From contig NZ_AIDW01000015.1 of NCBI RefSeq assembly GCF_000251145.1, positions 62,001-126,000 on the forward strand: a stretch of 64,000 nt of DNA. Direction: 5' to 3'. This DNA is from Sphingomonas sp. PAMC 26621 (lineage in GTDB: Bacteria; Pseudomonadota; Alphaproteobacteria; Sphingomonadales; Sphingomonadaceae). Shown in pieces: positions 9,060 through 18,270 of the stretch (position 1 is the first letter of the stretch; each line of letters starts with the position of its first letter). The notes under the pieces were generated by a model. That model was not told the origin of the DNA, made no database searches, and worked only from the letters and a program-made list of their open reading frames with translations. The translations under genes were made by a program, and so were the position numbers.

Positions 9060-9773
9060 ATGACGACACCCCCAACGATTGTTCTCGTCGAGGACGACCC
9101 CGCGCTGCGGACGCTCACCACCCGGGCGCTGCAGGAACACGGCTATATGGTTCGTCCGGCTGCTTCCGCCCCCGAAATGTGGCTGGCGATGGAGGCAGGA
9201 CCGGTCGATCTCGTGCTGCTCGACATCATGCTGCCCGGCACCGACGGGATCGAGCTTTGCCGCAAGCTGCGCCAGCAGAGCAACGTACCGATCATCTTCG
9301 TCAGCGCGCGTGGCAGCGAGACGGACCGGGTGGTCGGGCTCGAATTGGGGGCGGACGATTATCTCGCCAAGCCGTTCGGTACGCGCGAGCTGACCGCGCG
9401 GATTCGTGCGGTGCTGCGCCGGGTCGATGCGCCGCGCGATACGCGTGATCGCGAGCAGGGGTTGATCAGTTTCGACGGCTGGACGGTCAACCTCCCGCGA
9501 CGCGAGCTGCGGTCACCGAGCGGGGCGGTGGTGGATCTCACCGGTGCCGAATTCGATCTGCTGACGAGCCTGATCGATCATGCCGGGCGCGTCATCGCGC
9601 GCGAACGGCTGATCGAACTGTCGCGGACCCGCATGGGCGACAGCACCGATCGCAGTGTCGACGTGCTGGTCAGCCGGTTGCGACGCAAGCTCTCGGTCGA
9701 TGACCAGCCCCCGCCGATCGTGACGGTGCGCGGCGTCGGCTATATGTTCAACGCGACCGTCGCGCGCACGTGA
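9060..9773 (+). CDS. OmpR/PhoB-family response regulator
   Basis: A 237-residue DNA-binding regulator. The receiver domain has acidic EDD at residues 11-13, the phospho-acceptor D55 (VLLDIMLPG) and K104 in YLAKPFG. A winged-helix effector domain follows (LTGAEFDLLTSL, then RSVDVLVSRLRRKL and VRGVGYMF). It overlaps the histidine kinase start by 4 bases, so the two are translationally coupled. The Shine-Dalgarno sequence before ATG 9060 is weak. Confidence 0.93.
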   Translation: MTTPPTIVLVEDDPALRTLTTRALQEHGYMVRPAASAPEMWLAMEAGPVDLVLLDIMLPGTDGIELCRKLRQQSNVPIIFVSARGSETDRVVGLELGADDYLAKPFGTRELTARIRAVLRRVDAPRDTRDREQGLISFDGWTVNLPRRELRSPSGAVVDLTGAEFDLLTSLIDHAGRVIARERLIELSRTRMGDSTDRSVDVLVSRLRRKLSVDDQPPPIVTVRGVGYMFNATVART

Positions 9774-11080
9774 CCCACTTCGTGCGACCGTCGCTCGGGT
9801 TGATCGGGCGGGTCGTCGCGATCCTGCTGTTCGCGACGCTTGTCGAGTTCGCGATGAGCACGGTGCTGTACGAACGCGCGAGCCAGTTCTCGGTGCGCGA
9901 CGACGAGGGTCGGCGGCTGGCCGAACATCTCGTGATCGCGCGTCGGCTGGTGGCAACGCGCCCGCCGGCGGAGCGCGCGGAAATGGCGCGGGCGGTGTCG
10001 ACCGCGCATTATGCGATGGCATGGCAGGCGGATGCCCCCCCGCCGAGCGACCGCTCGCTTTCCGAAATGCGGAGCAAGGTGCTCGCATGGGAGCCCGTGT
10101 TGCAATCGGCTCCCCTGCGGATGCGGCTGGAACCCGCCGGGACGGGATCGTTCGTCACCGGCGGTGCCGCCTTGCCCGATGGTAGCTGGATCCACTTCCG
10201 CACCGCCGAGGCGATCGACAGCCTGGACGAGTCGCGCAGCCGCATCCTAATCGCCCTCGGCATCGCGGCGGCAGTGATGGCGCTTGGCGGCGGGCTGATC
10301 GGGCGGACGTTGCGACCGATGCGGCTGCTCGCGAGCGCGGCGGATCGGTTCGGCATGGGCAAGTCGGAACCGCTTGCCGAGGAAGGCCCCGCCGAAGTGC
10401 GACGCGTGATCACCGCGTTCAACCGGATGCAGGCGCGGATTCAGCAGTTGATTACCGACCGGACGCAGGCGCTGGCGGCGGTCGGGCACGATATCCGGAC
10501 TCCGCTCGCACGGTTGCGGTTGCGCGCGGAAAGCATCGAGTCCGCGCCGGTCCGCGACGAGATCCTCGACGACGTTGCCGAGATGGACGCCATGGTCGGG
10601 TCCTTGCTCGCGTTCCTTGGCGGCGAGGACGATCCCGAAAAGCCGGTGCTCGCCGATCTCGCGGTGTTGTGCGCGACACTGGCGGACGATGCGGTCGATC
10701 ACGGGCGTGCCGTCGAGTATGTCGGACCGTACCATTTGGAGCACGTCTTCCGCCAGTTGGGGATGAAGCGCGCGCTGTCCAATCTGGTCGATAACGGGCT
10801 CCACCACGGGACCGAAGTGACGATCGGCCTGACGAAAACCTCCGACGCGGTGGTCGTGACGATCGAGGACAACGGCCCGGGGATTCCGCCCGAGCAGTTG
10901 CAGAGCGTGCTGGAGCCCTTCGTTCGGCTCGATACCGCACGTCGTCGGGATACGCTGGGGTTGGGGCTTGGTCTTGCGATCGTGGTGCGCGCGGTTGCGC
11001 TGGAGAAGGGGACGCTGTCGCTGGTCAACCGACCGGAGGGCGGACTGCGGGCCGAGATCCGGCTTCCGACAGTCTCGTAA
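9770..11080 (+). CDS. EnvZ-like sensor histidine kinase
   Basis: A 436-residue inner membrane kinase. A first membrane segment (residues ~11-30) and a second (~159-178) flank a periplasmic sensor region of about 125 residues. A HAMP linker leads to the dimerisation helix with phospho-accepting H240 (AVGHDIRTPLARL), then the ATPase domain with NLVDNGLHHG, DNGPGIP and GLGLGLAIV. It starts at GTG 9770 inside the end of the regulator gene. The signal is unknown; the divergent small exported protein is the only nearby periplasmic candidate. Confidence 0.92.
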   Translation: MTHFVRPSLGLIGRVVAILLFATLVEFAMSTVLYERASQFSVRDDEGRRLAEHLVIARRLVATRPPAERAEMARAVSTAHYAMAWQADAPPPSDRSLSEMRSKVLAWEPVLQSAPLRMRLEPAGTGSFVTGGAALPDGSWIHFRTAEAIDSLDESRSRILIALGIAAAVMALGGGLIGRTLRPMRLLASAADRFGMGKSEPLAEEGPAEVRRVITAFNRMQARIQQLITDRTQALAAVGHDIRTPLARLRLRAESIESAPVRDEILDDVAEMDAMVGSLLAFLGGEDDPEKPVLADLAVLCATLADDAVDHGRAVEYVGPYHLEHVFRQLGMKRALSNLVDNGLHHGTEVTIGLTKTSDAVVVTIEDNGPGIPPEQLQSVLEPFVRLDTARRRDTLGLGLGLAIVVRAVALEKGTLSLVNRPEGGLRAEIRLPTVS

Positions 11081-11229
11081 CCCGTTCGTCGCTCCAGCCG
11101 AGCGGTCGGGGCGCCTGCGAAGACACGCTTTCTTACAAAGGTGCCGCGGCGCAGCAAAGCGTGTCCGCTATTTCATACTGTGAAGTCCGCGCACTCCATC
11201 TCGCGCGGCCAACGCAGGAGCCCAAATTC

Positions 11230-11925
11230 ATGAACGAGCTCATCGGTCGTGTCTTCGACTTTCAGAAGAACATTTTTCCCCAGAAGAGCGCGCTCTATCA
11301 GAACCTCGCCGCAAACGGACAGAGCCCCAAGGCACTGATCATTTCCTGCTCGGATTCGCGGGTCGTCCCTGAGGAGATTTTGCAGGCAAACCCGGGCGAC
11401 CTGTTCGTCTGCCGCAATGCCGGCAACATCGTTCCCCCGTTCAGCAACGCCAATGGCGGCGTGACCTCGACGGTCGAGTTTGCCGTAATGGTCCTCGGCG
11501 TGCGCGACATCATCATCTGCGGCCATTCGGACTGCGGCGCGATGAAGGCGCTGATGAAGCCCGGTTCGCTCGACAGCATGCCCAACGTCGCCGCCTGGCT
11601 GCGCCATAGCGACGCCGCGTTCAGCGTCGTCCGCGACGGCTATCCCGAGCTTTCGGGGCCGGAACAGGCACGCGCCGCCGCTCTCGAGAACGTGGTCGTC
11701 CAGCTGGCGCATCTGCGCACGCATCCGTCGGTCGCCTCCGGCATCGCACGCGGCGAGATCGCGCTGCACGGCTGGTTCTTCGACATCCACAACGGCGTCG
11801 TGCTCGCACTCGACGGCGCGAGCGGTCGCTTCGAGGAAATCAACGCCGACCGTCCGATGCCGGTCGCGCTCGCCGCGCAGTCGCGTCTGGCAGCGGGTGA
11901 GCCCATGCTCGAGGCAGCCGAATGA
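11230..11925 (+). CDS. Beta-class carbonic anhydrase
   Basis: A 231-residue zinc enzyme interconverting CO2 and bicarbonate in the cytoplasm. Zinc ligands are C40 (with the D42-R44 dyad in SCSDSR), H99 and C102 (CGHSDCGAM). The start at ATG 11230 is supported by AGGAG 9 bases upstream; longer in-frame extensions are not family-like. The stop overlaps the start of the SulP transporter by 4 bases (ATGA), which ties CO2 hydration to anion transport. About 150 bp upstream separate it from the kinase gene, so it probably has its own promoter. Confidence 0.95.
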   Translation: MNELIGRVFDFQKNIFPQKSALYQNLAANGQSPKALIISCSDSRVVPEEILQANPGDLFVCRNAGNIVPPFSNANGGVTSTVEFAVMVLGVRDIIICGHSDCGAMKALMKPGSLDSMPNVAAWLRHSDAAFSVVRDGYPELSGPEQARAAALENVVVQLAHLRTHPSVASGIARGEIALHGWFFDIHNGVVLALDGASGRFEEINADRPMPVALAAQSRLAAGEPMLEAAE

Positions 11926-13454
11926 AAACCGTAGCCGGTGTGAAGCTCCCGACGCTGGCGATCGCCTCGCGGGACTTTACCGCATCGATCGTCGTGTTCT
12001 TGGTCGCGATGCCCTTGTGCATGGGCATCGCGGTGGCATCGGGCGTTCCGCCTGAAAAGGGGCTGATCACCGGCATCATCGGCGGCATCGTCGTCGGTGC
12101 GTTCGCGGGCTCGCCACTGCAGGTCTCCGGACCGGCGGCGGGGCTCGCGGTCGTCGTGTTCGAGCTCGTGCGCGACAAGGGTTTGTCCGCGCTTGGTCCG
12201 ATCCTCATTCTCGCCGGGCTGATCCAGTTGATCGCCGGCATTTTGAAGGTCGGCGGCTGGTTTCGCGCAATCTCTCCGGCGGTCGTCCACGGGATGCTCG
12301 CGGGGATCGGCGTGCTGATCGTCGTCGGGCAGTTCCACGTCCTGTTCGACGCCAAACCGCTGCCGAGCGGACTGCAGAACCTCGTCGCCATCCCGGAGCG
12401 GCTGATCGGCCTGTCCACCGTCAATCTTTCGACCGTCGAGCATGCCTTTGCGATCGGCCTGCTGACTATCGCGACGATGCTCGGCTGGGAGCGCTTCCGT
12501 CCGGCATCGATGCGGCAAGTGCCGGCGGCGCTGATCGGCGTGCTCGTCGGTACGCTGACGGCTTACACGCTGGGGCTGGAGATCAACCGGGTCACGGTGC
12601 CCCAGTCGATCGTTTCCGCGGTTGCGCTGCCGGGGCCGGAATTCCTCGCCAAGTGGATGGACCCGTCGATCATCGTCGCGGCGCTCGCGATCGCGTTCAT
12701 CGCCAGCGCGGAGACGCTGCTGTCGGCGGCGGCGGTCGACCGGATGCACGATGGCGTCCGGACCAACTACAACAAGGAACTGCGCGCGCAGGGGATCGGC
12801 AACCTGCTGTGCGGCTTTGCCGGGGCGTTGCCGATGACCGGCGTGATCGTCCGCAGTTCGGCCAACGTCCAGGCGGGCGCGACGACCCGGATGTCGACGA
12901 TGCTGCACGGCGTGTGGATTCTCGGTTTCGTCGCCTTGCTGCCGTGGCTGTTGCGCGAAATTCCGATGGCGGCGCTTGGCGCGGTGCTCGTCATCACCGG
13001 CGTCCGGCTGGTCAGCCTCGCGCACGTCAAGCATCTGTTCCACAGCTATGGCGTGTTGCCTGCGCTGATCTGGGCGGTGACGCTGATCGTCGTGGTGACC
13101 GAGGATCTGCTGACCGGGGTGCTGACCGGGATCGCGCTTTCGCTGCTTGAGCTGCTGCCGCATCTGCGCAGCCTCAACCTCAAGGTCGTCCGGCCTGCGG
13201 TTGCGGACGAAGCGGATATGGTCCTCTCGGGCAGCGCGACGTTCGTGACGCTGCCGAAGCTGAGCGACACGCTCGATTCCCTGCCGCTGCGCGCGGCGGA
13301 CCATTCGTTCGTGCGGATGGATGTGTCGGGGCTGACCAAGGTCGACCACACTTGCGCCGAGCTGATGAAGGACTGGCTCGCGCGGCGTAAGGCCGGTGGA
13401 AACCCGGTGGAGCTGACGGGTGCGTCGCCCAAGCTGGAGGCGATGATGGCCTGA
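11922..13454 (+). CDS. SulP-family anion transporter (probable bicarbonate transporter)
   Basis: A 510-residue inner membrane protein of the SulP/SLC26 family. The N-terminal two-thirds form the membrane domain, opening with DFTASIVVFLVAMPLCMGIA and carrying the GLITGIIGGIVVGAFAGSP and QVSGPAAGL signatures. The last ~90 residues look like a STAS domain (FVRMDVSGLTKVDHTCAEL). Its 4-base overlap with a beta-carbonic anhydrase suggests bicarbonate as substrate, since such pairs and fusions occur widely; sulfate or another anion cannot be excluded. Confidence 0.88.
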   Translation: MKTVAGVKLPTLAIASRDFTASIVVFLVAMPLCMGIAVASGVPPEKGLITGIIGGIVVGAFAGSPLQVSGPAAGLAVVVFELVRDKGLSALGPILILAGLIQLIAGILKVGGWFRAISPAVVHGMLAGIGVLIVVGQFHVLFDAKPLPSGLQNLVAIPERLIGLSTVNLSTVEHAFAIGLLTIATMLGWERFRPASMRQVPAALIGVLVGTLTAYTLGLEINRVTVPQSIVSAVALPGPEFLAKWMDPSIIVAALAIAFIASAETLLSAAAVDRMHDGVRTNYNKELRAQGIGNLLCGFAGALPMTGVIVRSSANVQAGATTRMSTMLHGVWILGFVALLPWLLREIPMAALGAVLVITGVRLVSLAHVKHLFHSYGVLPALIWAVTLIVVVTEDLLTGVLTGIALSLLELLPHLRSLNLKVVRPAVADEADMVLSGSATFVTLPKLSDTLDSLPLRAADHSFVRMDVSGLTKVDHTCAELMKDWLARRKAGGNPVELTGASPKLEAMMA

Positions 13455-13623
13455 ACGTCACAGCCTCGGCAATGTTTCGTTACGAAGAAGCAATGCTGCG
13501 GTGCGGTATTTTCGGTACGGAGAGAATGTTCGGGAGGGATCGCTCACCATCGCCACGAAACGATGAGAGGTGCGACCCTTCGACCCCAGGCGGGAACCTT
13601 TCCTTATTTCCGAAGGGTATCCC

Positions 13624-14433
13624 ATGTTGCGTTATTGTGTTGCCACGACCCTGTGCCTGCTCGCGGTTCCCGCTGCCGCACAGGATACCGCACCGCCCAA
13701 ACCGGTCACGGTCACGGGCAACGTTGCGGTCGTCTCGGACTATCGGTTCCGCGGCGTCTCCCAGTCCGACGAGGAAATTGCGGTGCAGGGTGGCGTCACC
13801 CTCACGCACGAGAGCGGTTTTTACGGCGGCTTCTGGGGGTCCAACCTCGCCGGCTGGGGCACCTTCGGGGGAGCCAACCTCGAACTCGACGTGATCGGTG
13901 GCTACAAGCGCCCGCTCGCTGGCGGGACGGTCGACGTCGGACTGACCTGGTACATGTACCCGGGCGGCGCGGCGAACACCGACTTCGGCGAGCCTTACGT
14001 TAAGTATAGCGGCACGGTCGGCCCGGCGACGTTGCTCGCGGGGGTCGCCTACGCGCCGAAGCAGCGTGCGCTCGGCAACTTCTCCGCGACGCCGCAAAGC
14101 CGCGGGCAGAGCCAGGACAATTTGTATCTGTGGGGCGATGCAGCGGTTGGCATCCCGACCACCAAGCTGACCGCCAAGGCGCATATCGGCCACTCGAACG
14201 GCAACCCCGGGCTCGGGCCGAACGGTACGAGCGTTGCGCCAACCGGTGACTATTGGGACTGGCTGCTCGGGCTCGATTACGTGATCGGACCGGTCACGCT
14301 GGGGGCGGCTTACGTCGACACCGACATCAGCCGCTCGGAAGCCGCCTATCTCCAACCGAACTTCTCGCGGACCAAGAACGGGGAATCGATTGCGAACGGA
14401 AAGGTGCTATTCTCTATCTCGGCTGCGTTCTGA
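13624..14433 (+). CDS. TorF-family putative outer membrane porin
   Basis: A 269-residue outer membrane barrel protein. ATG 13624 opens a signal peptide (MLRYCVATTLCLLAVPAAAQ). The mature start (VTGNVAVVSDYRFRGVSQSD) is the hallmark of the TIGR02001/TorF family. It is followed by alternating beta strands with YGGFWGSN, ELDVIGGYKR and a final FSISAAF ending in Phe. It lies 169 bp after the SulP gene, so a separate promoter is possible. The substrate is unknown; small anions or TMAO-type solutes have been suggested for the family. Confidence 0.85.
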   Translation: MLRYCVATTLCLLAVPAAAQDTAPPKPVTVTGNVAVVSDYRFRGVSQSDEEIAVQGGVTLTHESGFYGGFWGSNLAGWGTFGGANLELDVIGGYKRPLAGGTVDVGLTWYMYPGGAANTDFGEPYVKYSGTVGPATLLAGVAYAPKQRALGNFSATPQSRGQSQDNLYLWGDAAVGIPTTKLTAKAHIGHSNGNPGLGPNGTSVAPTGDYWDWLLGLDYVIGPVTLGAAYVDTDISRSEAAYLQPNFSRTKNGESIANGKVLFSISAAF

Positions 14434-14571
14434 CGCCTTTAGCTCGGTTCCACTGGCGGGAACGGACCCGGCCGTCAGGCGCTGGAACGCTGACGGCCAG
14501 GCACATGGGACGCGTGGGGTGCAACAGCATTCCACGCGCTTCGTTTGCGCCAATCACGCAAGGAACACAGC

Positions 14572-15162
14572 ATGAGCGACCGGATCCTGATCTTCTACGG
14601 CTCCTACCGATCGGATCGGATGGGAATCCGGCTCGCGCACTATCTGGTCGAATCCTTCGCAGCGCGCGGGGCCAGCCCCGAACTGATCGACGCCAGGGCG
14701 ATCGGGCTGCCCATGCTCGACCGCATGTACAAGGAATATCCGTCGGGTACCGCACCCGAGGCGCTCGAGACGTTGGCGGGCAAGATCCGCGACGCCGATG
14801 CGTTCGTGTTCGTTTCCGGCGAATATAACTGGAGCGTCCAGCCAGGGCTCAAGAACCTGACCGACCATTTCCTCGAGGAATGGTTCTGGCGGCCAGCCGC
14901 CATCGCGAGCTATTCGGCGGGTCGGATGGCCGGGGTGCGCTCGGGGCTGGTATGGCATGGCATCCTGTCCGAAATGGGGATGATCGTCACTTCGTCGACG
15001 CTCGCGGTCGGTGGCATCGGCACGGCGTTCGATGCCGAGGGGAAGCCGACCGGCGAGGGCGGTGCCGCCGCCGCCAAGGCGTTCCCGCGCTTCGCCGACG
15101 ATCTCGCGTGGTGGACCGAGGCTGCCCGCGCGCAGCGCGCGCGCCACGCGCCGCCGTTCTGA
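14572..15162 (+). CDS. NADPH-dependent FMN reductase family protein
   Basis: A 196-residue flavodoxin-fold enzyme. The FMN phosphate loop (GSYRSDRMG) follows the first strand, and VFVSGEYNWSVQPGLKNLTDH is the family's SPEYN-like flavin and substrate segment. ATG 14572 is preceded by AAGGA at a good distance; an upstream in-frame ATG at 14545 has no such site. It is 40 bp upstream of the flavin oxidoreductase gene and may be read with it. Confidence 0.85.
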   Translation: MSDRILIFYGSYRSDRMGIRLAHYLVESFAARGASPELIDARAIGLPMLDRMYKEYPSGTAPEALETLAGKIRDADAFVFVSGEYNWSVQPGLKNLTDHFLEEWFWRPAAIASYSAGRMAGVRSGLVWHGILSEMGMIVTSSTLAVGGIGTAFDAEGKPTGEGGAAAAKAFPRFADDLAWWTEAARAQRARHAPPF

Positions 15163-15202
15163 CCCGGCGACGCTCGCGTCGAAAACTGCTAGGATCGTGC
15201 GC

Positions 15203-16852
15203 ATGAGCACGATCGATACGCGCCGTCATCAGATGTTCCCGTCGCTCGATGCGGCGCAGATCGCGATCGCGACGCGTTTCGCGAGCGGACCCGTCCGCAG
15301 CTTCGCGCCGGGCGAGGCCATCTTCAGCATCGGCGAGCGCGACGCGCCTGCGTGGCTCGTGCTGAAGGGCACGATCGACGTCGTGCGCCGGGATGGGCTG
15401 AGCCATGAAGCGCCGATCACGACGCACGGCTCAGGCCAGTTCACCGGCGAGGTCAGCCAGCTTGCCGGGCGCGGATCGATCGCCGCGGGGCGCGCGGGTG
15501 GCGATGGCTGCACCGCACTACCGTTCGATCCCGCGCATCTTCGCGCCCTGATGGTTGGCTCGGCCGACGTGGGCGAGATCGTGATGCGCGCGCTGATCCT
15601 GCGGCGGGTCGGGCTGATCGAGGAGGGCGGCGCGGGGACGATCCTGGTGGGCACGCCAGGCAGCCGGGATATCGTCCGTCTGCAGGGGTTCCTGACGCGC
15701 AGCGGCTATCCCAACATGGTGCTCGACGCAGCAACCGATGCCGAAGGTCAGGCGCTGGTGGCACGGCTCGGGGTGCAGTCCGACGAACTGCCTCTGGTGG
15801 TCTGTCCGGGCGGCGATCTGCTCCGCTGCCCCAGCGATGCCGACCTTGCACGCTGCCTCGGGATGACGCCCGAAATCGATCCGGCGCATGTCTACGATGT
15901 CGCGATCGTCGGGGCGGGGCCTGCGGGGCTTGCGGCGGCGGTCTATGCCGCGTCCGAGGGGCTGGACGCGATCGTGCTCGACGAACGCGCGATCGGCGGG
16001 CAGGCGGGGGCTTCGAACCGGATCGAGAATTATCTCGGCTTCCCCACCGGCATTTCGGGGCAGGCGCTCGCGGGGCGCGCGTTCAATCAGGCGCTCAAGT
16101 TCGGGGCGGAGATCGCGGTGCCCGTGTCGGTCGACCGGCTCGAATGCGCCCCCGAGCGTGCGCCGCAGGACCCGATCGCGCTGCTGCTGGCAGGCGAGCG
16201 CAAGGTGCGGGCGCAGGCGGTGATCGTCGCCTCGGGCGCGCGCTACCGGCGGCCCGACATTCCCGACCTCGCGCTGTTCGAAGGGGCGGGGGTCTCCTAT
16301 TGGGCCTCGCCGATCGAGGCGAAGCTGTGCGCCGGGGAGGAGATCGCGCTCGTCGGCGGCGGGAATTCGGCGGGGCAGGCGGTGGTGTTCCTCGCGCCGC
16401 GGGTCGAGCGGCTGCATCTGATCGTCCGGCGCGATCTGGCGGCGACCATGTCGCGCTATCTGATCGAGCGGATCGCGGCGTTGCCCAATGTCGTGCTGCA
16501 TGTCGGCAGCGAGATCGTCGCGCTGCACGGCGACCGGGCGAGCGGGCTGACCGGTACCTCGATCCGCCAGCCCGACGGTATGGTGACCGAGTGCACGACG
16601 CGGCACCTGTTCCTGTTCATCGGGGCGGATCCCAATGCCGGCTGGCTGCGCGACTGTGTCGAGACCGACGGCAAGGGGTTCATCGTCACCGGAACGGGCC
16701 CGCGCTCGCTCGAGACCAGCCTGCCCGGCGTGTTCGCGATCGGCGACGTGCGCGCAGGTTCGACCAAACGAGTCGCGGCGGCGGTGGGCGAAGGCGCGGC
16801 GGTCGTCGCGCAGATCCACGGATGGATGGCGGAACGTGCGGGCTCGCTCTAG
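15203..16852 (+). CDS. cNMP-binding-domain thioredoxin-reductase-like FAD oxidoreductase lacking CxxC
   Basis: A 549-residue protein in three parts: an N-terminal cyclic-nucleotide-binding-like beta-roll (about 15-130), a short thioredoxin-like linker (about 145-225), and a thioredoxin reductase core. The core has the FAD motif VAIVGAGPAGLAAAVYAAS, the NADPH motif ALVGGGNSAGQA and the C-terminal FAD segment GVFAIGDVRAGSTKR. Where classical thioredoxin reductase has its CAxC redox pair this protein reads YWASPIEAKLC, so only one cysteine remains. It therefore probably does not reduce thioredoxin in the standard way. Family members with this layout are common in bacteria but their acceptor is poorly known. 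Start ATG 15203 was chosen for the MSTIDTRRHQMFPSLD opening. Confidence 0.85.
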   Translation: MSTIDTRRHQMFPSLDAAQIAIATRFASGPVRSFAPGEAIFSIGERDAPAWLVLKGTIDVVRRDGLSHEAPITTHGSGQFTGEVSQLAGRGSIAAGRAGGDGCTALPFDPAHLRALMVGSADVGEIVMRALILRRVGLIEEGGAGTILVGTPGSRDIVRLQGFLTRSGYPNMVLDAATDAEGQALVARLGVQSDELPLVVCPGGDLLRCPSDADLARCLGMTPEIDPAHVYDVAIVGAGPAGLAAAVYAASEGLDAIVLDERAIGGQAGASNRIENYLGFPTGISGQALAGRAFNQALKFGAEIAVPVSVDRLECAPERAPQDPIALLLAGERKVRAQAVIVASGARYRRPDIPDLALFEGAGVSYWASPIEAKLCAGEEIALVGGGNSAGQAVVFLAPRVERLHLIVRRDLAATMSRYLIERIAALPNVVLHVGSEIVALHGDRASGLTGTSIRQPDGMVTECTTRHLFLFIGADPNAGWLRDCVETDGKGFIVTGTGPRSLETSLPGVFAIGDVRAGSTKRVAAAVGEGAAVVAQIHGWMAERAGSL

Positions 16853-16898
16853 TCGATGAGGGCGGCTGGTCCGGAAGAGTTCGGGTGGCGCGGAGGGC

Positions 16899-18203
16899 CT
16901 AAACCGACCACGCCGCGAGATCGTCCTGCTGCCCGATCAGGGCGAGTCCGTGCGCGATCGAGGTCAGTTCGCCTCCCGTCGCAATCCGGTCGTCACCGAA
17001 GCGTTCGGTGAACAGGCGGCGCACGCGCGGCGTCAGCGACGAACCGCCGGTGAGGAACACCCGGTCGATCGCGTCCGGCGTGGTCTGTGCGGCTTCGAGC
17101 ACCTGGTCGACCGCTCCCGCGATCCGCGCGATATCGGGCGCGATCCACGTTTCGAAGTCGGCGCGACTGACCTCCGCCTCGATCGCGAGCCCCGCGCCGC
17201 TGAACCGGAAGTTCGCATGCTCCGATGCGGACAGGTCGCGCTTCACCTGGCCGACCGCTTCGTGCAGCTGGAAGCCGAGCTCTTCCTCGATCACCGCGAT
17301 CATCCGGCCGATCGCATCCGGGTCGAGCGCGGATTTGCGGAGCTTCTCGAGCTCGGCGATCGTCCGACGGTTGCGCATCAACGCAAGCCGCGACCAGTCC
17401 GCAAAATCGGCGAAATAGCCGCGCGGGATCTCGAGCGTCTTGTCGAACGAGCGATACGATCCGCCCTGGCCGAGCAACGGCATCACCAGTTGCTCGACGA
17501 TCCGCGCGTCGAACCGGTCGCCCGCGATCCCGACGCCAGCATGCGCGAGCGGGACGCACCGTCGCGCCGCGCCGGGGGCCGCGATCCGCACGACCGAAAA
17601 GTCGCTGGTGCCGCCGCCGAAATCGGCAACGAGAATCGTCGCGGGATCGGCGATCCGTGCGGCGTAGCTATAGGCCGCGCCGAGGGGTTCGTAGACATAA
17701 TGCACGTCCGCGCCGAGCGCGGCGAACAGCAGGTCGTAGCGTTGCCGCGCGAGCGCCGCGTCGGGCCGATGTCCGGCATATTCGACCGGACGACCGACGA
17801 CGACGCGGCTCGCGCGGTCCAGCATCCCGCGCGAGCGTGCGGTCATCCTAGCAAGGAAGGTCTGGCCGAGATCCTCGAACCGGTAGCGCCGCTCGAAGAT
17901 CGTCGCGTGCTCGAAGCTGGGGTTGGCGGCGACCGACTTGAACGACTGGAGGAACCGGCTGCCCTGCGGATATTCGAGATATTCGGCGATCGCCCAGGGA
18001 CCGGCTTCGGCGGCGATCCCGCCTTTGACCGTATCGTCTTCCCAGAAGCACAGCGCCGAGCGGAAGGCGGCATCGGGCCCGTTGGGGCCATCGAGCTCGA
18101 GCAGCTCGGACACGCCGTCGCGTGCGATCGCCGCAACCGAGTTGGTCGTGCCGAAATCGAGGCCGAGCGTGAACGGGGCGGGCGGGGAGGAGAGAGCAGC
18201 CAT
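16899..18203 (-). CDS. YegD-type Hsp70-family protein
   Basis: A 434-residue actin-fold ATPase resembling only the nucleotide-binding half of DnaK. The phosphate-1 motif (LGLDFGTTNSVAA), phosphate-2 region (ILVADFGGGTSDFSVVR) and adenosine motif (FLTGGSSLTPRVRR) are present. No peptide-binding domain follows, which is the YegD pattern. The start at 18203 is the Met closest to the family N-terminus. It lies 67 bp downstream of the GST gene on the same strand. The cellular role of YegD proteins is not well established. Confidence 0.88.
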   Translation of the reverse strand: MAALSSPPAPFTLGLDFGTTNSVAAIARDGVSELLELDGPNGPDAAFRSALCFWEDDTVKGGIAAEAGPWAIAEYLEYPQGSRFLQSFKSVAANPSFEHATIFERRYRFEDLGQTFLARMTARSRGMLDRASRVVVGRPVEYAGHRPDAALARQRYDLLFAALGADVHYVYEPLGAAYSYAARIADPATILVADFGGGTSDFSVVRIAAPGAARRCVPLAHAGVGIAGDRFDARIVEQLVMPLLGQGGSYRSFDKTLEIPRGYFADFADWSRLALMRNRRTIAELEKLRKSALDPDAIGRMIAVIEEELGFQLHEAVGQVKRDLSASEHANFRFSGAGLAIEAEVSRADFETWIAPDIARIAGAVDQVLEAAQTTPDAIDRVFLTGGSSLTPRVRRLFTERFGDDRIATGGELTSIAHGLALIGQQDDLAAWSV

Positions 18204-18270
18204 GCCGCGTGCCGCTACACAGCGCAGGCGCGGAGCGCAAAGCCTGTTCGGCGATCCGAGTGATGAAGGC

